Source of the DNA: Sporosarcina sp. FSL K6-1522
GTDB lineage: Bacteria; Bacillota; Bacilli; Bacillales_A; Planococcaceae
DNA length: 64,000 nucleotides
Direction of reading: 5' to 3'
NCBI RefSeq assembly: GCF_038622445.1
Contig: NZ_CP152019.1
Span: forward strand, 496,001-560,000
A model generated the notes under the pieces. The model ran no database searches, was not told the DNA's origin, and saw only the letters and a list, made by a program, of their open reading frames with translations. Numbering within the stretch: position 1 is the stretch's first letter; each line of letters starts with the position of its first letter. Shown one piece after another: positions 56,044-64,000 of this stretch. The translations under genes and the position numbers were made by a program.

Positions 56044-57132
56044 TCATCGTTCCTCTGTTCCTTCAGATGAAGCGGACGCCCGCTCTACATTCAACCGCTC
56101 ACGAAATAGTTTGGCCCTGCATATATCCATTTCTTCTTGAGTCAGTTCGCCATCCGCATACTGCTGCAAAAAGCCAGGTTGCATAAAAATTAGCAGTTCA
56201 TTCAAAATCGACATATCTACATCATGAATGATATCCAAATCGATTCCGAGGCGTACGTCCGACAAGCAACGTGCCGCTTCACTCGACGGGAGCAGCCGCG
56301 CATACGTAATCGTACCGAGCGAACGAAACAGTCGATTTTCCAGTGCAATGCGAGACTTTGCAAGCAGCAATTCTCGGGATTTTCGCTCATGTGCAATGAG
56401 ACGTTCCGTAATATTACCGAGGTCTGCTAAAATTTCTTGCTCTGTTTTACCAAGCGTCGTCTGGTTCGATACCTGATATACATTCCCCGGTGCTTCGCTA
56501 CCTTCTCCATAGCTACCGCGAACAACGATGCCAAGTCGAGAGATTGCCGGTATAATACGATTGATTTGTTTGGTCATCGTAAGCGCTGGCAAATGCATCA
56601 TTACCGAGGCGCGCATGCCGCTTCCCGTATTCGATGGACAGCTTGTTAAATAGCCGAAATCCTCATCGAATGCGTAGGATAACTCCTTTTCTAACACATC
56701 GTCGACGGCATCTGCCTGTTTGTAAGCACCTTTTAGTTGAAGTCCCGGGTAAATGCACTGAATGCGAATATGGTCTTCTTCATTGACCATTACACTGACG
56801 GTCTCATCTTCCGATAAAATAACAGAACCTGGGCGATCAGGGTTCGCCAACTGAGGACTTATCAAGTGTTTTTCTACTAACACATGACGTTCCAATGCCG
56901 GTAAATCAGCCATTTTCATGTAAGAGTAGGTACCTCCCTCAGAATCAAGCAGAGCACCTGACACTGCGCTGTCAACCGCCATCGACTCTTCTTCTGTAAA
57001 CGCAATCGGAAAACGGTAGCTCCTCAAATTCCGCGCCAGTCGAATGCGTGTCGACATCACGATATCCGAATGCTCACCGTGTGCAGCCATCCAGCCTGTC
57101 ACCGCATTCTGCATAAAATTTTCAATCGACAT
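56044..57132 (-). CDS. mcsB: Protein-arginine kinase McsB
   Basis: 362 residues from MSIENFMQNAVTGWMAAHGE with a GGAGGTGG site; it overlaps mcsA by 11 bases. Phosphagen-kinase fold: STRIRLARNLRSYRFP, YLTSCPSNTGSGMRASVMMH, RGSYGEGSEAPGNVYQVSNQ. Phosphorylates arginines (including CtsR) to mark proteins for ClpCP. Confidence 0.95.
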   Translation of the reverse strand: MSIENFMQNAVTGWMAAHGEHSDIVMSTRIRLARNLRSYRFPIAFTEEESMAVDSAVSGALLDSEGGTYSYMKMADLPALERHVLVEKHLISPQLANPDRPGSVILSEDETVSVMVNEEDHIRIQCIYPGLQLKGAYKQADAVDDVLEKELSYAFDEDFGYLTSCPSNTGSGMRASVMMHLPALTMTKQINRIIPAISRLGIVVRGSYGEGSEAPGNVYQVSNQTTLGKTEQEILADLGNITERLIAHERKSRELLLAKSRIALENRLFRSLGTITYARLLPSSEAARCLSDVRLGIDLDIIHDVDMSILNELLIFMQPGFLQQYADGELTQEEMDICRAKLFRERLNVERASASSEGTEER

Positions 57133-57673
57133 GGCTCTCGCCACCTCCATCCGCAAGGCGTACCTTCAAGGCATTCGCTTCATCACGTAAAGCCGCAGCC
57201 TCTTCAAAGCGCTCAGCTTCCACCGCTTCTTGCATCTTCACACGAATCGCTTCAATTTTCTTTTTCACCGCATAGATTTTGTTAAAGGAAACGGGTATTT
57301 TTCCTTTGTGCATAGCGTGCCCATTATGCAGCTTGCCCAAAACACGCGGCAATTGTCCTCGAAATGTGTCATAGCACGTTGCACAACCAAACTTCCCAAC
57401 GTCAAGAAATTTCAAAAAGGTCAATCCGCATGTCGGGCATTCCGACCCTTGGTGTGCAGCCTCCTGCGGTTGTTGCGCTTGAAACAGCTCCGCCCCGCCA
57501 AACCAATGAGACAAAAATTGTTGGATGGATAACGGTTCCTGATTCGGATCCACATGAAGCGTCTGTGCCTGAAATGCACATTTCTCACATAATTGAAGCT
57601 CAATTGCTTCCCCCATACTTTCTCGTGTAAGAATGACGGAAGCAGGCCGTTCTTTACAGTTTTCACATATCAT
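57122..57673 (-). CDS. mcsA: McsA, activator of McsB
   Basis: 183 residues from MICENCKERPASVILTRESM; one or two earlier ATGs are too close to the GAGGTGG site. Zinc-binding CXXC pairs (CENC, CEKC, CPTC, CATC) and a C-terminal UVR segment AERFEEAAALRDEANALK. Cofactor of McsB and modulator of CtsR. Middle of ctsR-mcsA-mcsB. Confidence 0.92.
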   Translation of the reverse strand: MICENCKERPASVILTRESMGEAIELQLCEKCAFQAQTLHVDPNQEPLSIQQFLSHWFGGAELFQAQQPQEAAHQGSECPTCGLTFLKFLDVGKFGCATCYDTFRGQLPRVLGKLHNGHAMHKGKIPVSFNKIYAVKKKIEAIRVKMQEAVEAERFEEAAALRDEANALKVRLADGGGESHVD

Positions 57674-57705
57674 CATATGCCACCTCACCTCAGTTGGATT
57701 GACGT

Positions 57706-58176
57706 TCAGTCAAGTTGCTCATAAATGAGCGTTACCAGCATCGCCTGTAAGATTCGTGCTCGTAGCATGTCACGCTCTGGTAGCGGCTGATGAAGAGTCG
57801 TTCGGTCTACCGCAGCGAGAATGAGTTTCGCCTCACGCTCCGATATTACCGCCTCCTCCGTCAATCGATAGACAACATCTTCCGCCATCGTATAGGATGC
57901 CCCTTGTTGAATCCCTTTTAAAATATGTTCAATTAATTCTTTTCGCGAGTTCGTCTGTACACGAAAAATACGTATGTAACCGCCGCCACCACGCTTCGAC
58001 TCAACGGCGTAACCGCGTTCCACTGTAAATCGTGTCTTAATGACGTAATTGATCTGAGAAGGGACACATTGAAACTTTTCGGCAACTTCACTGCGTTTGA
58101 TTTCAATTGAACGATTCTGTTCCTCTTCGATAATCGCCTTTAAATACCCTTCAATAATGTCAGAAATATTCCGCAT
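57706..58176 (-). CDS. ctsR: Transcriptional repressor CtsR
   Basis: 156 residues from MRNISDIIEGYLKAIIEEEQ with AGAGGTG upstream. Winged helix with the glycine-rich wing VESKRGGGGYIRIFR whose arginine-glycine tip senses heat. Represses clpC and its own operon via the two operators in this window. Confidence 0.97.
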   Translation of the reverse strand: MRNISDIIEGYLKAIIEEEQNRSIEIKRSEVAEKFQCVPSQINYVIKTRFTVERGYAVESKRGGGGYIRIFRVQTNSRKELIEHILKGIQQGASYTMAEDVVYRLTEEAVISEREAKLILAAVDRTTLHQPLPERDMLRARILQAMLVTLIYEQLD

Positions 58177-58215
58177 TTTTTCACCTCTTTTCATCTCCGG
58201 TGATCAAGTGTTGAC

Positions 58216-58232
58216 TTTGACTATCTTTGACT
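58216..58232 (-). promoter_or_regulatory. CtsR operator of ctsR-mcsA-mcsB
   Basis: Minus strand AGTCAAA-GAT-AGTCAAA, exact heptad repeats; a third partial GTCAAC follows. Just downstream of the -10 box. Confidence 0.9.
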
Positions 58233-58234
58233 TA

Positions 58235-58264
58235 ATTGTACATGATATTCCGTTTCTTTCGCAA
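58235..58264 (-). promoter_or_regulatory. Promoter of ctsR-mcsA-mcsB
   Basis: TTGCGA (58259-58264), 18 bases, TACAAT (58235-58240) on the minus strand. Confidence 0.75.
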
Positions 58265-58325
58265 TCGATACGCACTCGGTCTTTTATCAGTATTGGTGTG
58301 TCGCCCTGTTATTTAATCATCAACC

Positions 58326-58356
58326 TCAAAAACTGCACCTCGGTCGTTATTAATGA
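58326..58356 (-). terminator. Terminator of the AgrCA-like operon
   Basis: ACTGCACCTC/GAGGTGCAGT, 10 bp, followed by TTTTTGAGG on the minus strand. Confidence 0.85.
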
Positions 58357-58385
58357 GGTGCAGTTCAATCTCTTTCGTTTTCTAC

Positions 58386-59132
58386 TCAACTGTTTTTACT
58401 AACAGCGGCTAATTTCCGCTGCAACTCCCGAACTAGACGAAACGACACCATACAAACAGTTCCATTTGACATCGTCACCTTGCGCTCTGTTTTATTCAGC
58501 TCACTGACATGGCATAAATTGATTACGTAGCTTTTATGGCAACGATAAAAGGATGCGTCCAAACCTTCGAAATCGATAAGTTTACCGTAGAATTCATAGT
58601 ATCCATTCTTTTCATACAGCGCCAGTTTATGCGGCTTCGTGGATGTTTCAATGTAATAAATATCTTGAATGTTAACATTTTGAATACGCTCGCCGATTTG
58701 CAGTTGTACCCTTGCGGATTGATCGAATTCACCAAGCTGTTTATACTTTTTAAATGCAACTTGTAATGCCTCTTTCACCTCAGAGGAAATTTGCTCAGTC
58801 GTCTCTTTCACGATAAAGTCCAGTGCCGCTAATTTGTAGGTGAATGTCAGTTTTAAGTAATCTGCATGTGTGGTAATAAAAATAATCGTCGCTATAGGAT
58901 CTTTCTTTCGAATTTCCATCGCTAATTCCATACCATTCAGCTCGTGATTTAATTCGATATCTAAAAAATAACAATCCGCTTGATGCTGCTCCAAATAAGC
59001 TAATACCTCATCTGGCTGACTCGTGCATAGCACAACTTCAATACTCGGCTCATGAAAATTGGCATAATCCATAATTTCTTTATGCAGTCGGTTTTTCTGT
59101 GCATGATCATCTTCACATATGATAACCCTCAT
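58386..59132 (-). CDS. LytTR-family response regulator (AgrA-like)
   Basis: 248 residues from MRVIICEDDHAQKNRLHKEI with AGGAGAGGG upstream. Receiver domain with acidic CEDD, phospho-acceptor in CYFLDIEL and VKETT near the usual lysine; LytTR DNA-binding domain from about 145 (IYYIETSTKPHKLALYEKNG, FYRCHKSYVINL). Closest class is AgrA/ComE. Overlaps the kinase gene by 20 bases. Targets unknown. Confidence 0.9.
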   Translation of the reverse strand: MRVIICEDDHAQKNRLHKEIMDYANFHEPSIEVVLCTSQPDEVLAYLEQHQADCYFLDIELNHELNGMELAMEIRKKDPIATIIFITTHADYLKLTFTYKLAALDFIVKETTEQISSEVKEALQVAFKKYKQLGEFDQSARVQLQIGERIQNVNIQDIYYIETSTKPHKLALYEKNGYYEFYGKLIDFEGLDASFYRCHKSYVINLCHVSELNKTERKVTMSNGTVCMVSFRLVRELQRKLAAVSKNS

Positions 59133-60411
59133 CCGATACCCTCTCCTCAATAATCACTTCATGAATAAACCACTCATTGTCGACACGTGAGTTGAACATA
59201 ACATTCGGATAGCTAGATAAAATTTTCCTGACAGTAAACAAACCGATTCCTCGATTGTCTCCCTTCGTCGAATAGTGCTCTTCAAATAATTTGTGAATGA
59301 TCACTTCATTTTCCTTGATTCGATTTTCAATCACAATCACGACTTGGCTATCCCTTGAAAAGAGAGCCAAATTGATCTGCGGTTTATCGAGAGAGGCGCT
59401 CGCTTCGATGGCATTGTCCAAAAACACCCCCATAATTCGCGTCAAGTCAATGCTATCGATAGCTATTGAGTGGATGGAATCCGGTATTTCAATATTTATG
59501 GGTATGGCTAATTCATCAGCAAGTAATAATTTTGTTGCAAGTAATCCTTTTAGTTCAATGATTTTAAGCTGATCAAGTTGACTGAACAACTGTTGTTTGT
59601 TGAAAAAGCAATGCTCTTCCTTCATAATTTGCTCATTGAAATATGTTTGAAGCCCTTTCATATCCTCGTTTTCTATATACCCTCGTAACGAGAAAAGAAT
59701 ATTGGCATAGTCATGTCGAAACGACTGCATCTCACGGTTTACTTGCTCCAAAGCTTGCATATATAGAGTGAATTGCTGTTGCTCAATCAGTTTTTGTTTC
59801 ACGTGATTCTCCTTTACGATTGTACGTAAAAGTATCCCTGCAAGACTAATCATTATAAAAAAATAAAATAATAGCAGCGCTAAGTTGAAGATAGAAATTC
59901 CAAAGCTCCCTTTTTCCGCTGGAATAAAGACAAGTGAATAAAACGCAGAAAAAGTAACCGTCACAATGATAAAGAACAACCATTTTGTAAATGCAGATAG
60001 GTGGATATCTACACTGTAATGCTCAATCGTTTTTTTATATAACATAATAAAAATCATAATTTGCAGCACAATCAAACTACCATGGATATATAAAGACAAA
60101 TGAAAGAAATCAACAAAGAGCATTGCTGTATATTCCGCAAGTATGCTTATTGTATGAATCATAACGAGATGGATAAAGACAACCTTTCTCTTGGTAAATA
60201 GATAGAAAAGGCCACCATTTAACACAATACTTGAAATCATTGAAATCCACATGAACTCTTGAAAATAAAAGGCCAAGATAGCAACGATTGTATTCATCGT
60301 TAAGCATAGAATAAAACGTTTCACGGTCACTCTCATAGTCAAAATATAAAACAACGAACCATAGATGATGAGGAAATTTAAAAGACTAAAGGCGATAAAT
60401 ATACGCATCAT
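59113..60411 (-). CDS. Sensor histidine kinase, AgrC-like (HPK10/GHKL)
   Basis: 432 residues. Six or seven N-terminal membrane segments to about residue 205, then REMQSFRHDYANILFSLRGY with the phospho-accepting histidine, N box VFLDNAIEASASL, and G box GDNRGIGLFTVRKI. This type senses peptides in agr systems, but no agrB or agrD lies next to it. Its ligand is unknown. Spacer upstream is filled by repeat copy F. Confidence 0.9.
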   Translation of the reverse strand: MMRIFIAFSLLNFLIIYGSLFYILTMRVTVKRFILCLTMNTIVAILAFYFQEFMWISMISSIVLNGGLFYLFTKRKVVFIHLVMIHTISILAEYTAMLFVDFFHLSLYIHGSLIVLQIMIFIMLYKKTIEHYSVDIHLSAFTKWLFFIIVTVTFSAFYSLVFIPAEKGSFGISIFNLALLLFYFFIMISLAGILLRTIVKENHVKQKLIEQQQFTLYMQALEQVNREMQSFRHDYANILFSLRGYIENEDMKGLQTYFNEQIMKEEHCFFNKQQLFSQLDQLKIIELKGLLATKLLLADELAIPINIEIPDSIHSIAIDSIDLTRIMGVFLDNAIEASASLDKPQINLALFSRDSQVVIVIENRIKENEVIIHKLFEEHYSTKGDNRGIGLFTVRKILSSYPNVMFNSRVDNEWFIHEVIIEERVSDEGYHM

Positions 60412-60425
60412 TCCTTTCCCACTGC

Positions 60426-60680
60426 AATCTTAATCAATTACACCTCAGCTTAATTGATTAAGATTTTTTTCGAGCTTGGGACCTACAAGAAGTAGGTCAT
60501 GCAATCGTTGCGAATCGAACTACGAAGGGTTCGATTTGCCTTAATTTCTGTGTTCTTGCAGAAATTAAGGCACCTCCCTTCAGAACGTCGCGCACTTAGA
60601 CCGCCTTCCTAAGCTCCCCTAAAAAATTTGTGACATCTGTCGGAGGCTTTTTCATGACGAACAGGATCGTTTTTTAGACG
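60426..60680 (+). repeat. Intergenic repeat copy F (with extra hairpins)
   Basis: Left stem AATCTTAATCAATTA/TAATTGATTAAGATT is a perfect 15 bp followed by a T-run. Then CGAGCTTGG, GACCTAC-AAGAA-GTAGGTC, CATGCAATCGTTGCGA, AATCGAAC/GTTCGATT, CCTTAATTTCTG/CAGAAATTAAGG, GTCGCGCACTTAGACCGCC, TAAGCTCC, and GACATCTGTCGGAGGC. Lies between the AgrC-like and CcsA-like genes. Confidence 0.7.
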
Positions 60681-60778
60681 TTGAAGACAAAACCCCCTCC
60701 TCCAAATTTTGCTAACGTATAATGCGATATTGATACGGACAACTAGTTAGCATTGATTATGAATTGGAGGGTCACCAA

Positions 60779-61951
60779 ATGAAACCCGAAAGCCTAGTGG
60801 AACTGAGTAGCCAGTCCCTTTTTGTATCATTCATTCTACTATTGATTGCCATAGTGCCCATTGGGGCAACGGTCAAAGCAAAAAAGAACTGGGCTGGTCG
60901 AATCGGCGTCAGTTTAACTTATGTAGCATTTGCCTTACAACTTCTCTACTTTTTTCTAAGATGGGCGGCAATTGGACATGCGCCCGTAAGTAATATGTAT
61001 GAGTTCATGACGTTCTTTGGAATTATGCTGATTGGTAGCACGTTGCTCATATATCATCTTTATAAACAACTTGTTGTATCATTATTTTCAATTCCAATTA
61101 CACTCATCATTATAGGTTACGGGGCCGTTTTTACAAGCAAGGCCACACCGCTAATACCTGCCCTGCAAAGTAACTGGTTAGCAATCCATGTCATGACTGT
61201 AGCTCTTTCGAGTGCCATCTTCTCCGTAGCATTCGTAGCTAGCATCGTCTACTTGTTACGTGCCATTGACGTAACAAAACAGAACAACAGCACTCGGAGC
61301 TTAGAATTCGTCATGTATTGCCTCCTGATTGTAGTCGGGTTTATCATTAGTTCCGTAATGTTTTCGATGACGATAGATGAAAAGATTGTTCATTTTAACA
61401 ACAAAGAACAGGCTCTTGTGGAAACTACGTATAAAATGCCTGCCATCATCGTCAATCCCAACACAATTTCCGTTGAGGATAAAGAGCAAATTGGAATCAT
61501 TGAGATTACCAATTCAATTGATGCCCGGAAACTCAACTCGGTAGCATGGTCATTTTTAGTTGGAACGGGGCTGTATCTACTCATTCGCCTACTAACTCGA
61601 AAGAACATCAGTCAATTGGTCGAACCGTTTGCCCGTAAAGCACCCGCCCAGTTGATGGACGAAATAACGTACCGTGCCATTATCATTGGCTTTCCACTAT
61701 TCTCATTAGGCGGGTTATTGTTTGCGATGATTTGGGCACACCTCGCATGGGGACGCTTTTGGGGATGGGATCCTAAAGAAGTGTGGGCATTAATCACTTG
61801 GCTATTTTACGCAAGCTTCCTCCATCTACGGCTATCCCAAGGATGGTCAGGAGAACGAACAGCTTGGATGGCGATCATCGGCTTCGGTCTAATTGTATTC
61901 AATCAAGTCTTCGTCAACCTAGTTATTGCTGGTTTACATTCCTATGCTTGA
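60779..61951 (+). CDS. Cytochrome c biogenesis protein, ResC/CcsA type
   Basis: 390 residues from MKPESLVELSSQSLFVSFIL with GGAGGGT 8 bases before the ATG. About eight membrane segments, and the tryptophan-rich haem motif WGRFWGWDPKEVWALITWLF; histidines before it (IHVMTVALS, AHLAWG) may ligate haem. System II heme delivery, which normally needs ResB/Ccs1; no such gene is in the window. The only plus-strand gene. Ends at a bidirectional terminator. Confidence 0.9.
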   Translation: MKPESLVELSSQSLFVSFILLLIAIVPIGATVKAKKNWAGRIGVSLTYVAFALQLLYFFLRWAAIGHAPVSNMYEFMTFFGIMLIGSTLLIYHLYKQLVVSLFSIPITLIIIGYGAVFTSKATPLIPALQSNWLAIHVMTVALSSAIFSVAFVASIVYLLRAIDVTKQNNSTRSLEFVMYCLLIVVGFIISSVMFSMTIDEKIVHFNNKEQALVETTYKMPAIIVNPNTISVEDKEQIGIIEITNSIDARKLNSVAWSFLVGTGLYLLIRLLTRKNISQLVEPFARKAPAQLMDEITYRAIIIGFPLFSLGGLLFAMIWAHLAWGRFWGWDPKEVWALITWLFYASFLHLRLSQGWSGERTAWMAIIGFGLIVFNQVFVNLVIAGLHSYA

Positions 61952-61990
61952 AGTGAACTCCGTTTTCCCAAACCCGAGTCGTTAGCACCT

Positions 61991-62030
61991 CAAAAAAAGA
62001 GTCTATTGGAAACTCCCAATAGACTCTTTT
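61991..62030. terminator. Bidirectional terminator
   Basis: AAAGAGTCTATTGG and CCAATAGACTCTTTT pair, with TTTT on the plus strand and TTTTTTT on the minus strand. It serves the convergent CcsA-like gene and the 560-residue protein gene. Confidence 0.9.
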
Positions 62031-62086
62031 CGTTGTATCATTAACCATTCATCCACATTGCAGTCAATGCAGAAAAACATCCCTCA

Positions 62087-63769
62087 TTACTTCATACTTA
62101 TATTGACCAATTCCTTCACCGGCAAGAACAACTCGCCCGTTTCCAAATAAGTAATGGACAACTGATCCCCTTCTTGAATATAAATCGCAAGCGGTTCTGT
62201 TTCAGAAGAGACGATGAAATTCCGCCCATCATCAGCTAAAATAGAGATAAGCGTAAAGTCGCCAACACGCTCCTTAAAGACGCGGACAACCGTTACAGCT
62301 GCCTTGACCTCTTCCGCCTTCGAACTTCCATCAACCGTACTGCCTCCACGTTGCAATGCCGTCTTATACAGTTTCAACGCTTCGTTCGGAGTATTGGCAT
62401 AGATGGAAATCTCCGGATTTGCCGCGGATACAATAAAGTAATTTTGCAAAAAGCCATTCGAATCCAGTACAGGCGTCAACCAACTTGCCTCCCCGTAAAA
62501 ATTATACAAGACCGGCATTTCACCAGACCATTTCTTCTCAATGAATTTCTTTTCAATAATTTGGAGTGCGCCTTGTGAATCCATATACGATTCTTCCAAA
62601 TTACCCGTGTAATATGTCGCTTCGCCTGTTCGACCATCCGTCAACGCATAGCCGAGCATCGAATCGACCCCTTCTTTCGGGCTTGTAAAATCTGTGAAGT
62701 AATACATATGCCCCTTTTCATCGAAAATTGGGCTCACACTTGCTTCCGTCCCTTCATCCGAAGGAAGTTTTACGTCTTTTTTACCGAACAAGGAATTCCA
62801 AAATCCGTGGACATAGTTCCCAAAATAACTATTCTGAAGACTGACAGCTTCAGGCGAAACGGCCCCATCTACGAACGCCGGTACATCCGCAAGCTTATAC
62901 TTTTCTACAGCTCCTGTCGCAGGATCCACCATAACAATCCCTTTGACATCAAAACCGTTACGTGCAGTAATAAAATCCCCGTAAGATCGAATATAATGGG
63001 GTTTTCCCTCATCATCGATTTCCAGTTGAACATCGCCATAGAAAATAAGATTCGGCATACTCATCCGCATATGGCGTTCCACTTGCTTATGCAGATAGGA
63101 AGACGGCGTATACGCCATTTCAGCTTTGACAAACTTCGGATTATCCGATGAATCTGTTGCACTCATCGTAAAGTAACCCGGTGTCGTTTTCCCATTCCAC
63201 CATTTAAATAATCCTGAAAACTCAACGGGAGCAATGTACACAAATTCGTCATTCACTTTTTGAATTTGTAAACTACCGAGTTCATAGTAGCTTGTATTCG
63301 GTACTTGCCCAAACGCCTTTTTCATCTTATTTCTTGCAAATTTCGGCGGCACGCTAGCTGGCGTTTTCGTTTCATCAAATGCCTGAATCTCTACTTGCTG
63401 TTCCATTTCAACCGCCTTATATTTTTGCTTGGCGTTGAAAAGAGGCGCGCTCAGTAAGTATGCCCCCAAAACAAGTGCCCCTAGAAACAGAACGACTTTC
63501 ACTTTACGTCCCTGACTACCATCCAGCAGTGCTCCTAACAGAGTAACGACAAGCAATACAATCCACAATGAGGTCCAATTTCGGTCCATATTCGTCACAT
63601 AGTAGAACACAAAAACCATGACTGCAACTAGAATTGTCATGCTTGCCAGGGCTGCCCATCGGTTAAATTGAATCGGTTCTTTTCCTTCTCGATGATTCAA
63701 TGCAAACGGGACAATGATCACACTCGCCACAACGCCCACTACAATTGAAAAAACAAGTAAATTAATCAT
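62087..63769 (-). CDS. Membrane-anchored protein of unknown function
   Basis: 560 residues, not recognised. Four N-terminal membrane segments (about 1-20, 37-60, 66-84, 92-110), then a long region predicted to be outside. It has PEFSGLFKWWNGKTTPGYFTM-like aromatic stretches (quoted in part), SYGDFITARNGFDVKGIVMV, and ANPEISIYANTPNEALKLYK. The last 60 residues form an OB-like tail. Single gene with its own terminator. Possible roles in envelope maintenance are a guess. Confidence 0.7.
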   Translation of the reverse strand: MINLLVFSIVVGVVASVIIVPFALNHREGKEPIQFNRWAALASMTILVAVMVFVFYYVTNMDRNWTSLWIVLLVVTLLGALLDGSQGRKVKVVLFLGALVLGAYLLSAPLFNAKQKYKAVEMEQQVEIQAFDETKTPASVPPKFARNKMKKAFGQVPNTSYYELGSLQIQKVNDEFVYIAPVEFSGLFKWWNGKTTPGYFTMSATDSSDNPKFVKAEMAYTPSSYLHKQVERHMRMSMPNLIFYGDVQLEIDDEGKPHYIRSYGDFITARNGFDVKGIVMVDPATGAVEKYKLADVPAFVDGAVSPEAVSLQNSYFGNYVHGFWNSLFGKKDVKLPSDEGTEASVSPIFDEKGHMYYFTDFTSPKEGVDSMLGYALTDGRTGEATYYTGNLEESYMDSQGALQIIEKKFIEKKWSGEMPVLYNFYGEASWLTPVLDSNGFLQNYFIVSAANPEISIYANTPNEALKLYKTALQRGGSTVDGSSKAEEVKAAVTVVRVFKERVGDFTLISILADDGRNFIVSSETEPLAIYIQEGDQLSITYLETGELFLPVKELVNISMK

Positions 63770-63872
63770 TCCACACTCTCTTTTCTGTCTACCAGATTTT
63801 TTTGATACTTCATTTACGATTCAAACGGAGAAACGTTTCACTTTTTTTAAAACGAAACTCTTCATTCAAAAT

Positions 63873-63908
63873 AAAAATGGACTCCCTAGGCTCGGAAGTC
63901 CATTTTTT
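63873..63908. terminator. Terminator after the right-edge gene
   Basis: AAATGGACT and AGTCCATTT with the loop between, followed by T-runs on both strands; located just behind the minus-strand stop at 63912. Confidence 0.8.
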
Positions 63909-63911
63909 CGT

Positions 63912-64000
63912 TCATATCAATACGGAGTCTTTGGTTAACGGTTCAAGATCAACTTCAAAACCTAAATCCTCAAGCATTTGACGATCTCGGTCACCTTCTT
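63912..64000 (-). CDS. Unidentified protein, C-terminal 28 codons (partial)
   Basis: Frame EGDRDRQMLEDLGFEVDLEPL TKDSVLI then TGA at 63912-63914, entering from the right edge. The terminator follows. Too short to name. Confidence 0.55.
   Translation of the reverse strand, partial: EGDRDRQMLEDLGFEVDLEPLTKDSVLI

Noticed and set aside
60511..60540. tRNA-like GGTTCGATT in repeat copy F
   Set aside because: It is one arm of an 8-bp hairpin; no cloverleaf or acceptor stem can be formed.

Overview
The window is a low-GC Gram-positive (Firmicutes, Bacillales) chromosome segment. Gene order follows the Bacillus subtilis region from ctsR-clpC through rpoBC to the S10/spc/alpha ribosomal clusters. Protein sequences such as SigH, the CtsR-McsA-McsB-ClpC set and EcfA1A2T look like Planococcaceae (Sporosarcina or a relative); this assignment is inferred from general similarity, not from a search. 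All supported genes but one lie on the minus strand, so the transcription order runs from right to left.

Right to left: at the far right are the tail of an unidentified gene, a 560-residue membrane protein of unknown function, and the only plus-strand gene, a ResC/CcsA-type cytochrome c biogenesis protein without a ResB partner. Next is an AgrC/AgrA-like two-component pair without agrB or agrD beside it. Then comes the stress operon ctsR-mcsA-mcsB, followed by clpC with its own promoter and a second CtsR operator, then radA, yacL, ispD, ispF, gltX, a cysteine T-box leader, and cysE-cysS-mrnC-rlmB-rae1-sigH. disA, which usually lies between radA and yacL, is not there. The central block is rpmG-secE-nusG, rplK-rplA, rplJ-rplL with an L10-type leader, an rsmC-like methyltransferase, rpoB-rpoC, and rplGB-rpsL-rpsG-fusA-tuf. 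A YuiF-like transporter separates tuf from the S10 cluster. The S10-spc-alpha superoperon runs from rpsJ to rplQ. map, normally between adk and infA, is missing there. The left part holds ecfA1-ecfA2-ecfT-truA-rplM-rpsI, a decayed-looking membrane gene, a transposase scrap, and a cobalamin riboswitch driving cbiH60-cbiJ-cbiC (cut by the window edge).

Most of the window is core information-processing machinery: ribosome, RNA polymerase, translation factors, protein secretion, protein quality control and tRNA charging. The less ordinary material is in the spacers. At least six intergenic sites carry degenerate copies of one repeat family. Its modules fold into hairpins whose stems change in a compensating way from copy to copy. 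I do not recognise this family, and it is the best candidate here for something undescribed. A second candidate is a self-contained structured transcript between rplQ and ecfA1, with its own extended -10 promoter and terminator. All sequence comparisons were made by eye; no search, folding program or alignment was run.
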